Shown piece after piece: positions 35,029 through 44,403 of a stretch of 64,000 bases of DNA. The notes under the pieces were generated by a model. The model worked only from the letters and a program-made list of their open reading frames with translations, ran no database searches and had not been told where the DNA came from. Within the stretch, counting starts at the first letter, position 1, and every line of letters begins with the position of its first letter. Position numbers and translations under genes: made by a program. The stretch is from contig NZ_QUCM01000001.1 in the NCBI RefSeq assembly GCF_003473545.1, positions 310,001-374,000 on the forward strand, given 5' to 3'. This stretch comes from Clostridium sp. AM22-11AC (GTDB lineage Bacteria; Bacillota; Clostridia; Lachnospirales; Lachnospiraceae).

Positions 35029-35907
35029 TTATTCGGCTATACTCTGTTCCAGCGGCATAGAGGCCAGAAATGACAGTTCTTTCTTTTCAGCTATTCCCAG
35101 ATAAATGATTGCAAATACAACTGTTACTGTTTCACTGATGAGAAAGCTCCACCATATTCCATTGATTCCCATCATCTTACCCATAATTGATGCAAGTGGA
35201 AGCAAAATGATCACCTGCCTTAGCGCGGAAATTAAAAGACTGGCTATTCCTCTTGAAAAGCCCTGTAAAGCATAGCAGGTCATAACAGAAATTCCTCCAA
35301 ACACAAAACTAAGTCCCAAAATACGCAATGCAGTCACACCCAGTAAAAACATTTCTTCTGATGGTGCAAATGCTGATATTAACTGTATCGGCAGCATCTC
35401 CATTATGATCAAACCAACCAGTCCGATCAAAGCAGAATACGCCCCGCTAAGCCGGATAACTTTCTTAATCCGTTCTGCATGTTTTGCGCCAATGTTAAAT
35501 GCTACGATCGGGATCAAAGCATTATTTAATCCAAAAACTGCCATATACACAAATGTCTGTAATTTAAAATATGCTCCAAATACTGCTGTCGAAGTTGTTG
35601 AAAAATCCAGAAGAAGTTTGTTAATGCCAAAACACATAACGCTGGACATAGATTGCATAATAATCGTTGGAATTCCAACAGTGCAAATCCCCTTAAAATA
35701 ATAGCTTTCTAATTTAATGCATTTAAAATCAAACTGCACATCTGTATTTTTAGTCAGATTAAAATATAATCCCAACAGCATTGCTATGATCTGACCTGCC
35801 ACTGTAGCAATTGCCGCACCTCTGGTTCCCATTGCCGGCAAACCGAAATATCCAAAAATAAAGATGGGATCTAAAATAATGTTGATGACCGCACCAACGA
35901 TCTGCAT
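35029..35907 (-). pseudogene. MATE efflux gene, 5' third missing
   Basis: The 292 residues correspond to the C-terminal two thirds of a MATE protein. The frame opens inside the fold at VGAVINIILDPIFIFG, which is normally near residue 155-160 of ~450. It keeps the second-half motifs (NALIPIVAFNIGAKHAERIK). No N-terminal half is found in the 70 bp upstream, where an ATCCTGGAT/ATCCAGGAT hairpin (35922-35963) lies. A product could be made but would lack four to five helices. It is a diverged paralogue of the intact MATE at 36579. Confidence 0.8.
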
Positions 35908-35977
35908 TACTTAACATTAATTAATCCTGGATCATTCATATGCAAAACCATAAATAATCCAGGATCATCTATACTTT

Positions 35978-36565
35978 TTATTTACTGCATTCTATGATAA
36001 TTGCTTCACACTTATCATATCCAATCTCTGAACTGTTCAGACACAACGTATAATTGCTGGCTTTTCCCCAGTTCTGCTCCGTATAAAAGTTGTAATTTGC
36101 CATACGTCTTTTATCTGTGTCTGCCATCATTTTAACAGCTTCCTGCTCTCCTACATTGTATAAATGGGTGATACGCTGTATTTTTTCCGGCATATCCCCA
36201 TGAATAAATACATTCAGCACATCGTCCCGGTCTTTCAGGATAAAATCAGCATTTCTTCCAATGATCACGCAGGGCTCCTTCCCAGCCAGATCTAAAATAA
36301 CTTTTCTCTGTGCCTCATACACCATATCTTCCACTGATTTTCCTGTAATATCACGTCCTACAAGTGCATATGCAAATAATCCTTTCTTCGGAGACAGCTC
36401 TGCTTTTTCCTGGATATAATCTGGAGACAGACCTGACTCTTCTGCAATATGACTAATGATGTTTTTATCATAATAGGCTATTCCCAGTTTCTTTGCTACT
36501 TCTTCACCGATAAAACGTCCACCGCTTCCAAATTCCCTGCTGATCGTAATAATTTTTTTTGCCAT
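35978..36565 (-). CDS. cytidylate kinase-like protein
   Basis: A 195-residue P-loop kinase of the cytidylate_kinase-like family widespread in Firmicutes. It has ITISREFGSGGRFIGE in place of a classical Walker A, IAYYDKN as substrate region, and CVIIGRNADFIL. These proteins differ from CmpK and their substrate is usually untested. It lies 13 bp downstream of the intact MATE gene and is probably co-transcribed with it. Confidence 0.85.
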   Translation of the reverse strand: MAKKIITISREFGSGGRFIGEEVAKKLGIAYYDKNIISHIAEESGLSPDYIQEKAELSPKKGLFAYALVGRDITGKSVEDMVYEAQRKVILDLAGKEPCVIIGRNADFILKDRDDVLNVFIHGDMPEKIQRITHLYNVGEQEAVKMMADTDKRRMANYNFYTEQNWGKASNYTLCLNSSEIGYDKCEAIIIECSK

Positions 36566-36578
36566 TTCCAGTTCCTCC

Positions 36579-37946
36579 TTAAATTAAAGTATTAACTCTG
36601 TTTTTTCTGATTTTCTTTAAAAATACATATCCAACCAGACATGCGATCACTTCAGTGACCGGAAATGCCCACCAGATCAGTGAAATTCCCATCTGTCCAT
36701 TTCTGACAAATAATGAAAAGATTCCCGCCAATGGCAATATGATAATAAGCTGTCTCAAAAGTGAAATAACCAGTGATTCCAAGCCGCCATCTAATGCCTG
36801 ATAAATTCCCTGATAAGCAACGTTAATTCCGGCAAACAGAAAGCTGACAGAGATCACTCTCATTGCACCGATAAAATATTCTCTTGACTGTCCTGCATTA
36901 AACAAAGTTGCAAATGCCCCAGGGAAAATCTCTGTGATCCCAATTCCCAGGATCATTAATGCAATGGTATAGATCAGGCCATATTTGATCCCATCCTGAA
37001 TTCTCTTTTTATTTCTCATTCCATATGCAAATGCAATGATGGGAGTGATCGCATCCCTCAGGCCAAAGGCAAGGAAGAGAACGAACTGCTGAACCTTATA
37101 GAACAATCCATAAGCTGTCTGTGCTGACGGATTGAATTTCAGGATCAGATTCATCACATAAACCATAATGGACATCAATGCCTGCGCAATAATTGCAGGA
37201 AGTCCGATCGCATAGATTTCTTTTATAACACCGGCATCCGGCTTCATGTATTTCACTCCATGCCCGAATTCCTTATTCAGCCTTATATGAAATATAAGCA
37301 GCAATACTGCTGATGCTACCTGGCCAATTACAGTTGCGTAGGCCGCACCTTCCACTCCCATTTCGGGACAAGGTCCAATACCATAGATCATGACCGGATC
37401 AAGGATAATATTTACAACAGCTCCAACTACCTGGCCAATTGTTGAATAAAGGGAACGGCCCGTTGCCTGTAATAACTTTTCAAATAAAGAAAAGAAAATA
37501 ATACCAAAAGAGATCACGCAGCATATCCTCAGATAACTGACTCCCATTTCCAATGCTTCTGCATCAACTGTCTGTGATGAAATATATGCTCTCACACCAA
37601 AGATGCCAAACAATAAACATACCACATAAATGATCACACCAAGAAACAGGCTGTTTCCTGCTACCTTTGCAGCCTTTTTACTGTTCCCCTGTCCCAGTGT
37701 CCTTGCAAGAAGCGCATTTGTTCCTACACCTGTTCCGATCCCCACTGCCACCATAAGCATCTGCACCGGAAATACCAGGGTCAGTGCATTTAATGCTGCT
37801 TCACTGCCCACTCTCATATTTCCTACAAATGCACTGTCTACAATGTTATAGACCGCCTGCAATGCCATGGATAAGATCATAGGGATCCCCATCTGGATCA
37901 TCAGCTTATTCACCGGCATATCTTTCATCTTGTTACTTTCTGCCAT
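36579..37946 (-). CDS. MATE-family efflux transporter (MepA-like)
   Basis: A 455-residue MATE protein with both halves intact: [18 protein letters not shown] at the N-terminus, [10 protein letters not shown], and [18 protein letters not shown] opening the second half. GGAG precedes the ATG. Two terminator-like elements with a shared core lie between its promoter region and start, pointing to control by premature termination. A cytidylate-kinase-like gene follows in the same unit. Substrate unknown; MepA-type pumps under guanidine riboswitches are one precedent. Confidence 0.92.
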   Translation of the reverse strand: MAESNKMKDMPVNKLMIQMGIPMILSMALQAVYNIVDSAFVGNMRVGSEAALNALTLVFPVQMLMVAVGIGTGVGTNALLARTLGQGNSKKAAKVAGNSLFLGVIIYVVCLLFGIFGVRAYISSQTVDAEALEMGVSYLRICCVISFGIIFFSLFEKLLQATGRSLYSTIGQVVGAVVNIILDPVMIYGIGPCPEMGVEGAAYATVIGQVASAVLLLIFHIRLNKEFGHGVKYMKPDAGVIKEIYAIGLPAIIAQALMSIMVYVMNLILKFNPSAQTAYGLFYKVQQFVLFLAFGLRDAITPIIAFAYGMRNKKRIQDGIKYGLIYTIALMILGIGITEIFPGAFATLFNAGQSREYFIGAMRVISVSFLFAGINVAYQGIYQALDGGLESLVISLLRQLIIILPLAGIFSLFVRNGQMGISLIWWAFPVTEVIACLVGYVFLKKIRKNRVNTLI

Positions 37947-37973
37947 TTTGTTTTAACTCCTCTCTTTTTGGCA

Positions 37974-38109
37974 CAAAAAAAGTGCGCACCTTGTCATATA
38001 AGCTGGACTTACGCTGACAAGCTACACACTTTTTCATGGCAAATATTCTATTTTAATAAAATAAAAACGAGCAGCATGTAAACTGGATTTACGCTCACCT
38101 GCTACTCGT
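37974..38109 (-). promoter_or_regulatory. tandem terminator-like leader elements before the MATE gene
   Basis: Two hairpins in the mRNA leader, each ending in a U-run: unit 1 at 38109..38067 and unit 2 at 38031..37980. Both enclose the core AGCGTAARTCCAG (38095..38083 and 38015..38003, exactly 80 bp apart), and a small inner hairpin shows covariation (GTAAA/TTTAC against GTAAG/CTTAT). This pattern of duplicated aptamer-like core inside a terminator suggests a riboswitch or attenuator. I cannot confirm a known class. Confidence 0.6.
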
Positions 38110-38402
38110 TCGTTGTAATTATATTTCCTGTTTTTCAAAAAGTCAAACAAAATTTTTCTGGCATTTTCTCTTTTATGAACCATTTATGATAATGTCCTAA
38201 TATACCACAAGGAAAACGATATCACTGTAAGTCATCCCATCGGATTTATATAATAAAATTTGGCACGATCCACATACCAGTCTTTTCAAACATATTATAA
38301 GCAGAAATACCGCATGCCACCGCCTATAAGGATAAGCACTACCGGCAAACTCCCCCATAACGATCAGGCGGTCTGGTGAAATTCAGGCATTTACCTGTAT
38401 AT
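38110..38402. other. intergenic stretch, no gene assigned
   Basis: It probably carries the MATE promoter at its left end. A short minus-strand frame with AYNMFEKTG, resembling the end of a GNAT acetyltransferase, occurs near 38260-38320, but it is too short and lacks a start. ACCGCCT/AGGCGGT inverted arms lie around 38320-38375. Confidence 0.3.
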
Positions 38403-39563
38403 TTACATAATACTTTCCATAAACCGCTGGATCCGGTCCATCCCCCGGTTAATCTGCTCCATGGATGTTGCATAGGAAAGGCGCACATATCCTTCGCCCT
38501 GTTCTCCAAATGCTGATCCGGGAGCTGTTACGACGCCTTCTTTCTCCAGAAGTTTCTCGCAAAATTCCACAGAAGTCATCCCTGTTTCTTTAATATTTAC
38601 AAACGCATAGAATGCTCCGTTTGGCGGTGTACAGGATAAACCTTTGATGCCATTGATCCGCTCCAGAACGAGTTTTCTTCTTTCTGCATACTGTCTGTTC
38701 ATCATTGCAATATCTTCATCGCCATTTTTTAACGCTTCAATTCCTGCATACTGTACAAACTCGGGAAGACAGGAAGGCATATTTTCCTGCAACTTTGGCA
38801 GTCTGGAAAGGATATTTCTTGGTCCCGCCATATATCCAAGACGCCAGCCTGTCATGGCATATGTTTTTGAAAAAGAATCTACATAAATAGTGCGTTCTCT
38901 CATTCCATCTAAAACTGCAATATTGATATAATCTGTATCATTATAGATAAGATGTTTATATACAGCATCGTAGATCACATAAAGATCATATTCTAAAGCT
39001 ACTTTTGCAACGGTCTCCATGGTTTCCCTTGTTGCAACGCCTCCCGTAGGATTGCAGGGAGAATTAAGGATAATGGCTTTTGTTTTATCTGTCACTCTGC
39101 TTTTAAGGTTTTCATAAGTAAAATTAAAATTATCCTTTTCATACACAGGCACCGGAACTGCAACTGCACGGTTCATCACAATCTCGCCTACATAATTGGT
39201 ATAAGACGGATCTGCGATCAGGATCTCATCCCCAGGATTAACAAGGGCAAGGATCGCCATATACATTCCCATCATTCCGCCTACTGTTACTACAATCTCA
39301 CCTTCTGGATCGTAATCTACTTTGTCGTACTGTTTTAAAGCTCTGGAAATTTCCTGACGCAGCGGTAAAATGCCTGCATTATCCGTATAATGGGTACACC
39401 CTTCATCTAACTTTTTCTTTGCGGCTTCAATAATGTGCTTTGGTGTCACAAAATCTGGCTCACCAAGAACAAAACTTACAGTATCTTTTTTATTTTTTGC
39501 CAGATCATACATTCTTCTGATTCCTGACTGCGGCAGATTTAAAAAACTACTTGTTGGCTTCAT
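38403..39563 (-). CDS. PLP-dependent class I/II aminotransferase
   Basis: A 386-residue aspartate-aminotransferase-superfamily enzyme (fold type I). Visible are VLGEPDFVTPKHI, the NSPCNPTGGV loop, VIYDAVYKHLIY, the Schiff-base Lys in DSFSKTYAMTGWRLGY and the C-terminal RLSYATS arginine. GGAGGGGAGA precedes the ATG at 39563; codons further upstream are not family-like. It is divergent from a LysR regulator and near a ThrE-type exporter, suggesting a regulated amino-acid degradation or overflow module. The specific amino acid is not evident. Confidence 0.9.
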   Translation of the reverse strand: MKPTSSFLNLPQSGIRRMYDLAKNKKDTVSFVLGEPDFVTPKHIIEAAKKKLDEGCTHYTDNAGILPLRQEISRALKQYDKVDYDPEGEIVVTVGGMMGMYMAILALVNPGDEILIADPSYTNYVGEIVMNRAVAVPVPVYEKDNFNFTYENLKSRVTDKTKAIILNSPCNPTGGVATRETMETVAKVALEYDLYVIYDAVYKHLIYNDTDYINIAVLDGMRERTIYVDSFSKTYAMTGWRLGYMAGPRNILSRLPKLQENMPSCLPEFVQYAGIEALKNGDEDIAMMNRQYAERRKLVLERINGIKGLSCTPPNGAFYAFVNIKETGMTSVEFCEKLLEKEGVVTAPGSAFGEQGEGYVRLSYATSMEQINRGMDRIQRFMESIM

Positions 39564-39761
39564 TTTGTCTCCCCTCCGTTTATTTAGAAATACCTTCTCG
39601 AGCAAGTATACCTTTTCGTTTTTCTATCGACTTCTTAACTGTAACATAGTCTTATTATGAATGGAATTGCTATGTATTCATATTAAGTTGAACAAAATTC
39701 ACCATCCTTATTTACATTTGTTTGTACAGAAATTATAATTTCTAACAAGGAGGGAATCACT

Positions 39762-40679
39762 ATGACATTATCAGATTATATTATTTTTACAACTGTTTCC
39801 GAACTGAAAAATATGAGCCTTGCTTCTGATAAACTCTACCTGACAAGGTCTGCTATCAGCCATGCCATTTCCCGCATAGAACGAGAAATCGGCTTTCCAT
39901 TATTTATAAAAAATACGCACGGAATCGAACTTACAGACAACGGAACTAACCTTCTTCCCCTTGCATACGCTGTTATACAAAGCCACCAGCATTTCAATGA
40001 AAAAATCGCAGCGATCAATGGACTGGCTTCTGGCAATGTCCGCCTTGGAACCTGCTCCAGCATCTGCATTAACTGGATACCTGAACTTGTGAATAATTTC
40101 CGTCATCATTATCCTGACATACAGATTCATATATTTGCAGGTATCAATAATGCGCAGATTGTAAAAAAACTGGAGCAAAATGAAATCGATATTGGTATTA
40201 GTTCTTACTACTCTTGTGATACCATCAACTCCTCTGTCATCAGCTCTACCGTCATCTATGAAGATGAAATGGTTTGTGTTGCAAATTCCAACTTTCATAC
40301 AGCCACTCCTGGGATCATCACTGCGGAAGAACTGCAAAATTCTGCTTTCATCATCAGTGATCAGGACTATGGTGTAGAATCCCGCAGTGTTCTTGAAAAA
40401 CTTCACTTAAATGCAAATTCCACCATTACAGCCACTGACGATGCAGGACTGGTTGCAATGGCATCTGCTGGCTTAGGCTTTTGTATTTTAGGGCGCCTGA
40501 TATTAAAAGGGACAACTTCCCCTGTAAATGTTTATTCCTTCCATCCACAGCAATTCCGCCATATTGCTTTGCTGCAAAAGAAGAATACAACACCTTCTCC
40601 TGCTGCAGAAATTTTCCAGAAACATATTATAAGCTATGCCTCTTCCTATCCAAATCCAGCAATTCCATTCAACATTTGA
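39762..40679 (+). CDS. LysR-family transcriptional regulator
   Basis: A 305-residue LysR protein. The winged HTH at residues 3-60 reads through SLASDKLYLTRSAISHAISRIE, and the effector domain starts near residue 90 (GNVRLGTCSSICINWIPEL). AAGGAGG precedes the ATG. It is divergent from the aminotransferase across a 198-bp intergenic region and is followed by the split ThrE genes, so both are candidate targets. Confidence 0.92.
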   Translation: MTLSDYIIFTTVSELKNMSLASDKLYLTRSAISHAISRIEREIGFPLFIKNTHGIELTDNGTNLLPLAYAVIQSHQHFNEKIAAINGLASGNVRLGTCSSICINWIPELVNNFRHHYPDIQIHIFAGINNAQIVKKLEQNEIDIGISSYYSCDTINSSVISSTVIYEDEMVCVANSNFHTATPGIITAEELQNSAFIISDQDYGVESRSVLEKLHLNANSTITATDDAGLVAMASAGLGFCILGRLILKGTTSPVNVYSFHPQQFRHIALLQKKNTTPSPAAEIFQKHIISYASSYPNPAIPFNI

Positions 40680-40805
40680 TGAAAAATGTTCAATGGTTCT
40701 GTATCTGACAGGTACTTGTAAAAAAATCACTTGCTCCGTATAATAAACGTAGATCTATTACCAAACAAAGCATTCCTGAAAATATTTATTAAAAGGGGAA
40801 GCAAA

Positions 40806-41609
40806 ATGCAGATAAAACAAGAAAATGACGGACACGCCATTATTGATCATCTGACAGGAGAAGAAGTATTGACCTGCGCCATTAATATTGGAGAACAACT
40901 TTTAATGAGTGGTGCAGAAATCAGCCGTGTAGAAGATACGATACGCAGGATCTGTGCAGCTTACGATATCAGGCAAAGCCATATATTTTCCATTGCATCC
41001 TGCATCATCGTGACATTAGAAACAAAAGATCATAAATGGATCACCCAGACCCGGCGGATATTAAGCTATGGAACAGATATGTGGAAGCTGGACCGGTTAA
41101 ATAATCTTTCCCGGCTGATATGTTCAACAAAACCACCATTAGAAAGGATCAACCGGGAATATGCACTTATATTAAACGGGCCGGTCTATCCTCCTGTGGT
41201 CCAATGCCTTATCTACGCAATGACAGCCGGTGCATTTGCGATCTTCTTTGGCGGAAATCTATTGGACGGTTTTTCTGCCATGTTTGTGGGGGCACTGATC
41301 CGGATAACATTGTACGCATTTACCGCAATAAAAATGAAAGCCATTTTTTCTAATATCCTGTGTTCCATGATCTCCGGTATGGTATGTATCCTTACCCACT
41401 ATATCGGTCTCGGACATCATGTAGAAATGATCATGATCGGAAATATCATGCTTTTAATTCCCGGTGTCCTGATGACAAACTCTTTCCGTGATTTCATCAG
41501 TGGCGATATGATCAGCGGACTTTTACACTTTTCAGAAGCGATCATCACTGCCATCTGCATTGCTGCCGGATTTATTTTTTCAAAAATACTGCTTGGAGGT
41601 ATCTTATGA
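40806..41609 (+). CDS. threonine/serine exporter, ThrE N-terminal part (DUF1212)
   Basis: A 267-residue protein. A soluble N-terminal domain (GEQLLMSGAEISRVEDTIRR, the ThrE signature) is followed by about five helices. In corynebacterial ThrE this part and the next gene are one protein; in Firmicutes they are commonly split as here. ATG at 40806 follows AAAAGGGG. Its stop overlaps the next start (ATGA). The pair likely exports Thr/Ser or another small amino acid. Confidence 0.88.
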   Translation: MQIKQENDGHAIIDHLTGEEVLTCAINIGEQLLMSGAEISRVEDTIRRICAAYDIRQSHIFSIASCIIVTLETKDHKWITQTRRILSYGTDMWKLDRLNNLSRLICSTKPPLERINREYALILNGPVYPPVVQCLIYAMTAGAFAIFFGGNLLDGFSAMFVGALIRITLYAFTAIKMKAIFSNILCSMISGMVCILTHYIGLGHHVEMIMIGNIMLLIPGVLMTNSFRDFISGDMISGLLHFSEAIITAICIAAGFIFSKILLGGIL

Positions 41610-42058
41610 ATCAGGAACTTATCTCTGTCATTTCAGCATTTTTCGGTTCTCTGGGATTTTCTATCATCTACAACATCAGAGGACTGCGGATCTGGATCCC
41701 GGCAATTGGAGGTGCTGTTTTCTGGGCTGTGTATCTGATATTCCTTCATTTTATAAATAATGAATTTTTAGGTTTTTTCTTTGTGGCGATCCTGATCACA
41801 ATTTATTCAGAAATATGGGCAAGAATATTAAAAACACCTTCCACCGTTATTTTAATGCCCACAGTTATTCCACTGATCCCCGGCGGATCACTATACTATG
41901 CAATGGATGCCGCTCTCCGGCATGATATGCCACAATTTTTCTTAAAAGCCCAGGCCGCTGTCGGACTTGCTGTGGCACTTGCAGCAGGTATCATGGCCGT
42001 AACCTCCATGCAGCATTTAATATCGGCGCTTATAAAAATGATTAAACCAGCCCCATGA
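41606..42058 (+). CDS. threonine/serine exporter, ThrE C-terminal part (ThrE_2/DUF3815)
   Basis: A 150-residue protein with five hydrophobic helices, matching the C-terminal membrane half of ThrE (TVILMPTVIPLIPGGSLYYAM). Four-base overlap with the upstream gene indicates coupled translation and assembly into one transporter. Confidence 0.88.
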   Translation: MNQELISVISAFFGSLGFSIIYNIRGLRIWIPAIGGAVFWAVYLIFLHFINNEFLGFFFVAILITIYSEIWARILKTPSTVILMPTVIPLIPGGSLYYAMDAALRHDMPQFFLKAQAAVGLAVALAAGIMAVTSMQHLISALIKMIKPAP

Positions 42059-42124
42059 CCGGAAAATTACCGGAAAAACGGCCGCAAAGATAAGTGCAGG
42101 AAAGACTCCGGGAGTACATCTATC

Positions 42125-42162
42125 TAAAAAAAGAGAACCAGCCGCCGCAGCTGCCGGTTCTC
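42125..42162 (-). terminator. leftward terminator after the small membrane peptide
   Basis: GAGAACC (42133-42139) pairs with GGTTCTC (42156-42162), with inner GC pairing. On the minus strand seven T follow. The U-run is on the minus side only, showing that something is transcribed leftward from the 42.2-42.4 kb gap. Confidence 0.75.
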
Positions 42163-42168
42163 CCCTGA

Positions 42169-42237
42169 TCATTTTACTTTTCTTTTCAGGATCACCATGG
42201 CTAAGAGGATCAATCCACTAAATATCAAATTTGCCAT
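42169..42237 (-). CDS. candidate 22-aa hydrophobic membrane peptide
   Basis: The frame reads MANLIFSGLILLAMVIL then KRKVK: one transmembrane helix with a positively charged tail, the build of Fst- or holin-like type I toxins and small regulatory membrane peptides. AAGG lies 5 bp upstream, and a strong terminator begins 7 bp after the stop. It could instead be the sorted C-terminal end of a lost larger gene. The rest of the gap (42238-42393) holds no recognisable gene. Confidence 0.35.
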   Translation of the reverse strand: MANLIFSGLILLAMVILKRKVK

Positions 42238-42393
42238 TGCTACCTTCGTCTCTAAACGAATAGGCTAATATCCACACATTAGACAGTGTGATATCCATTT
42301 CTTTTAATGTACTTAATGCGACACGATAAAATAAAGGGCATTGATACATTTGTATCTAAATTACTATTATCATACCTCATTGATAAGCATTTA

Positions 42394-44355
42394 TCAAATA
42401 TTCCCCTGCTTTGCCAGTTCCTTCTTCAAATACCGCAACTGGCCTCCGCAGAGCACTACTTCCAGTTCATTATCTGTCAGGTCTAGCTTTGTCTTAAAAA
42501 TAAAGCCTTTTGTCACATCTTTGACTACTACTCTCCTTGTTGGAATCTGGTCCAGGAAATTTTCAATCTCCAGTTCATCTCTCAGATCAACTTTTTCATA
42601 ATCTGCCGGATCCTCAAAAAGCATTGGCACGATGCCGTGGTTTACCAGATTTCCCTTGTGGATACGGGCAATGCTCTTTGCGATCACACATTTTATACCC
42701 AGATACATTGGATTAATGGCTGCATGCTCTCTGGAAGAGCCCTGACCATAGTTTTCACCACCGATAATGATACTGGATCCCATTTCTCTTGCTCTTTCAG
42801 AAAACTCAGTATCATATCTGTAGTAGCAGTATTTGGACATCAGCGGGATATTGGAACGCATGCTGGAAAATTCCGCGCTGGCCGGTGTTATATCGTCAGT
42901 GGAAATGTTGTCGCCGCCTTTTAAGCTTACCGGCACTTTTAAGTGCTGAACCGGTACTTCCGGAACCGGCAGGAACTTGATGTTTGGTCCACGGACAATT
43001 TCTACCTTCTTTGCTTCCTCTTCTGGAAGAGGTTTGATGATCAGGTTGTCATTGATCTCATACTCTTCTTTTTCATGAACTTCTGCCAGAATATCGATCT
43101 GATCTCCTAAAATATCTGCTGCTGATGCAAAAGTACCCATAATAGCAGTGGCGGCTGCGCTTTCCGGGCTTACCAGATAGATCTTGGCATTTGGATTTCC
43201 TGCACGACCCTTAAAATTACGGTTAGAAGTACGCACTGCAATTCCTTCTGTAGCCGGTGTCTGGCCAATGGCGCAGCATGGTCCACAGGCAATCTCCAAT
43301 ATACGCACACCTGAATCCATAAGCATTCCCAGATAGCCATCTTCCATCAGTGCCTTATAGGTCTGTCTGGAGGCAATGGCACAGGTACAGCTTACATTAT
43401 CATTTACCTTATGTCCTTTAAATACCAGGGCTGCCTTTGCAATATCTGCATAGCTTGCATTAGTACAGCTGCCGATAAATACCTGCTGAACAGGAAGTTT
43501 TTCTACCTCGGATAGTGGTTTTACATTGTCCGGCTGATGAGGACATGCCACTAATGGCTGTAAGGAACTAAGATCCAGGTCGATCACTTCGTCATATTCT
43601 GCGTCCTCATCCGCAAGCAGCTCTCTGTACTCATCTTCTCTTTTCTGGGACTTCATGAATTTACGTACCTGTTCATCTGCCGGGAAAATGGACGTGGTTG
43701 CACCCAATTCTGCCCCCATATTTGTAATAGTCGCTCTCTGAGGTACTTCCAGAGTTGCTGCACCAGGACCTGCATATTCGTATACATTTCCAAGACCGCC
43801 TTTAATGGTCACACGGCGCAGCATCTCTAAAATTACCTCTTTTGCGTTGACACCTGGATTTAAAGCGCCGGTCAGGTTAACTTTGATCACTCTCGGCATT
43901 TTCAGACGCATAGGAACGCCGGTCATGGCAGTAGCAACATCCATACCTCCTACACCGATACACAGCATACCAATAGAACCGCCGTGAGGTGTATGGCTGT
44001 CACCTCCCATGCTTACCTTTCCAGGAGCGCCGAAGCGTGATACCTGGACTGCATGACAGATACCGTTTCCAGGTCTGGAAACATGAACACCGAAATGCTC
44101 AGCTGCAGACTGTAAGTAAATATGGTCATCCGGAGTCTTATGATCTACATAAAGAAGATTATGATCCAGATAGCTTACGCTGCATTCTGTGCGGATCCGG
44201 TCCAGGCCAATGGCTTCAAATGCCAGATATGTCATAACTGCGTTAATATCATGTGTCAGTGTCTGATCTACTTTTATAAAAACTTCTTCTCCGGCTTTCA
44301 TGCTTCCGGATACATAGTGAGCTTCAATGATTTTTCTTGTAAGTGATTTTCCCAT
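42394..44355 (-). CDS. aconitate hydratase (Aquifex-type, large-swivel order)
   Basis: A 653-residue aconitase that interconverts citrate, cis-aconitate and isocitrate. It has a catalytic domain with SMGGDSHTPHGGSIG, Fe-S ligand motifs GSCTNASYAD and ACGPCCAIG, then a C-terminal swivel domain with YGQGSSREHAA. At ~650 residues it is the compact putative-aconitase type rather than AcnA (~900). Unlike the fusion at 4169-5977 it keeps the usual large-then-small order. It is monocistronic and probably serves glutamate synthesis. Confidence 0.9.
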   Translation of the reverse strand: MGKSLTRKIIEAHYVSGSMKAGEEVFIKVDQTLTHDINAVMTYLAFEAIGLDRIRTECSVSYLDHNLLYVDHKTPDDHIYLQSAAEHFGVHVSRPGNGICHAVQVSRFGAPGKVSMGGDSHTPHGGSIGMLCIGVGGMDVATAMTGVPMRLKMPRVIKVNLTGALNPGVNAKEVILEMLRRVTIKGGLGNVYEYAGPGAATLEVPQRATITNMGAELGATTSIFPADEQVRKFMKSQKREDEYRELLADEDAEYDEVIDLDLSSLQPLVACPHQPDNVKPLSEVEKLPVQQVFIGSCTNASYADIAKAALVFKGHKVNDNVSCTCAIASRQTYKALMEDGYLGMLMDSGVRILEIACGPCCAIGQTPATEGIAVRTSNRNFKGRAGNPNAKIYLVSPESAAATAIMGTFASAADILGDQIDILAEVHEKEEYEINDNLIIKPLPEEEAKKVEIVRGPNIKFLPVPEVPVQHLKVPVSLKGGDNISTDDITPASAEFSSMRSNIPLMSKYCYYRYDTEFSERAREMGSSIIIGGENYGQGSSREHAAINPMYLGIKCVIAKSIARIHKGNLVNHGIVPMLFEDPADYEKVDLRDELEIENFLDQIPTRRVVVKDVTKGFIFKTKLDLTDNELEVVLCGGQLRYLKKELAKQGNI

Positions 44356-44403
44356 AGTGTTCTGTCTCCTGGAATTTAAGTATCTACATAATCATTTCTT
44401 TAA

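Noticed and set aside
35029..35907. Functional half-size MATE transporter
   Set aside because: The frame opens inside a conserved helix and lacks the first four to five helices, so a truncated gene is the simpler reading.
37980..38109. Firm assignment as guanidine-IV (mepA) riboswitch
   Set aside because: Context before a MATE gene fits, but I could not match a remembered consensus and cannot run a covariance search.
38260..38320. GNAT acetyltransferase C-terminal remnant
   Set aside because: AYNMFEKTG is suggestive, but only about 25 codons are open and there is no start or second motif, which is too little to call.
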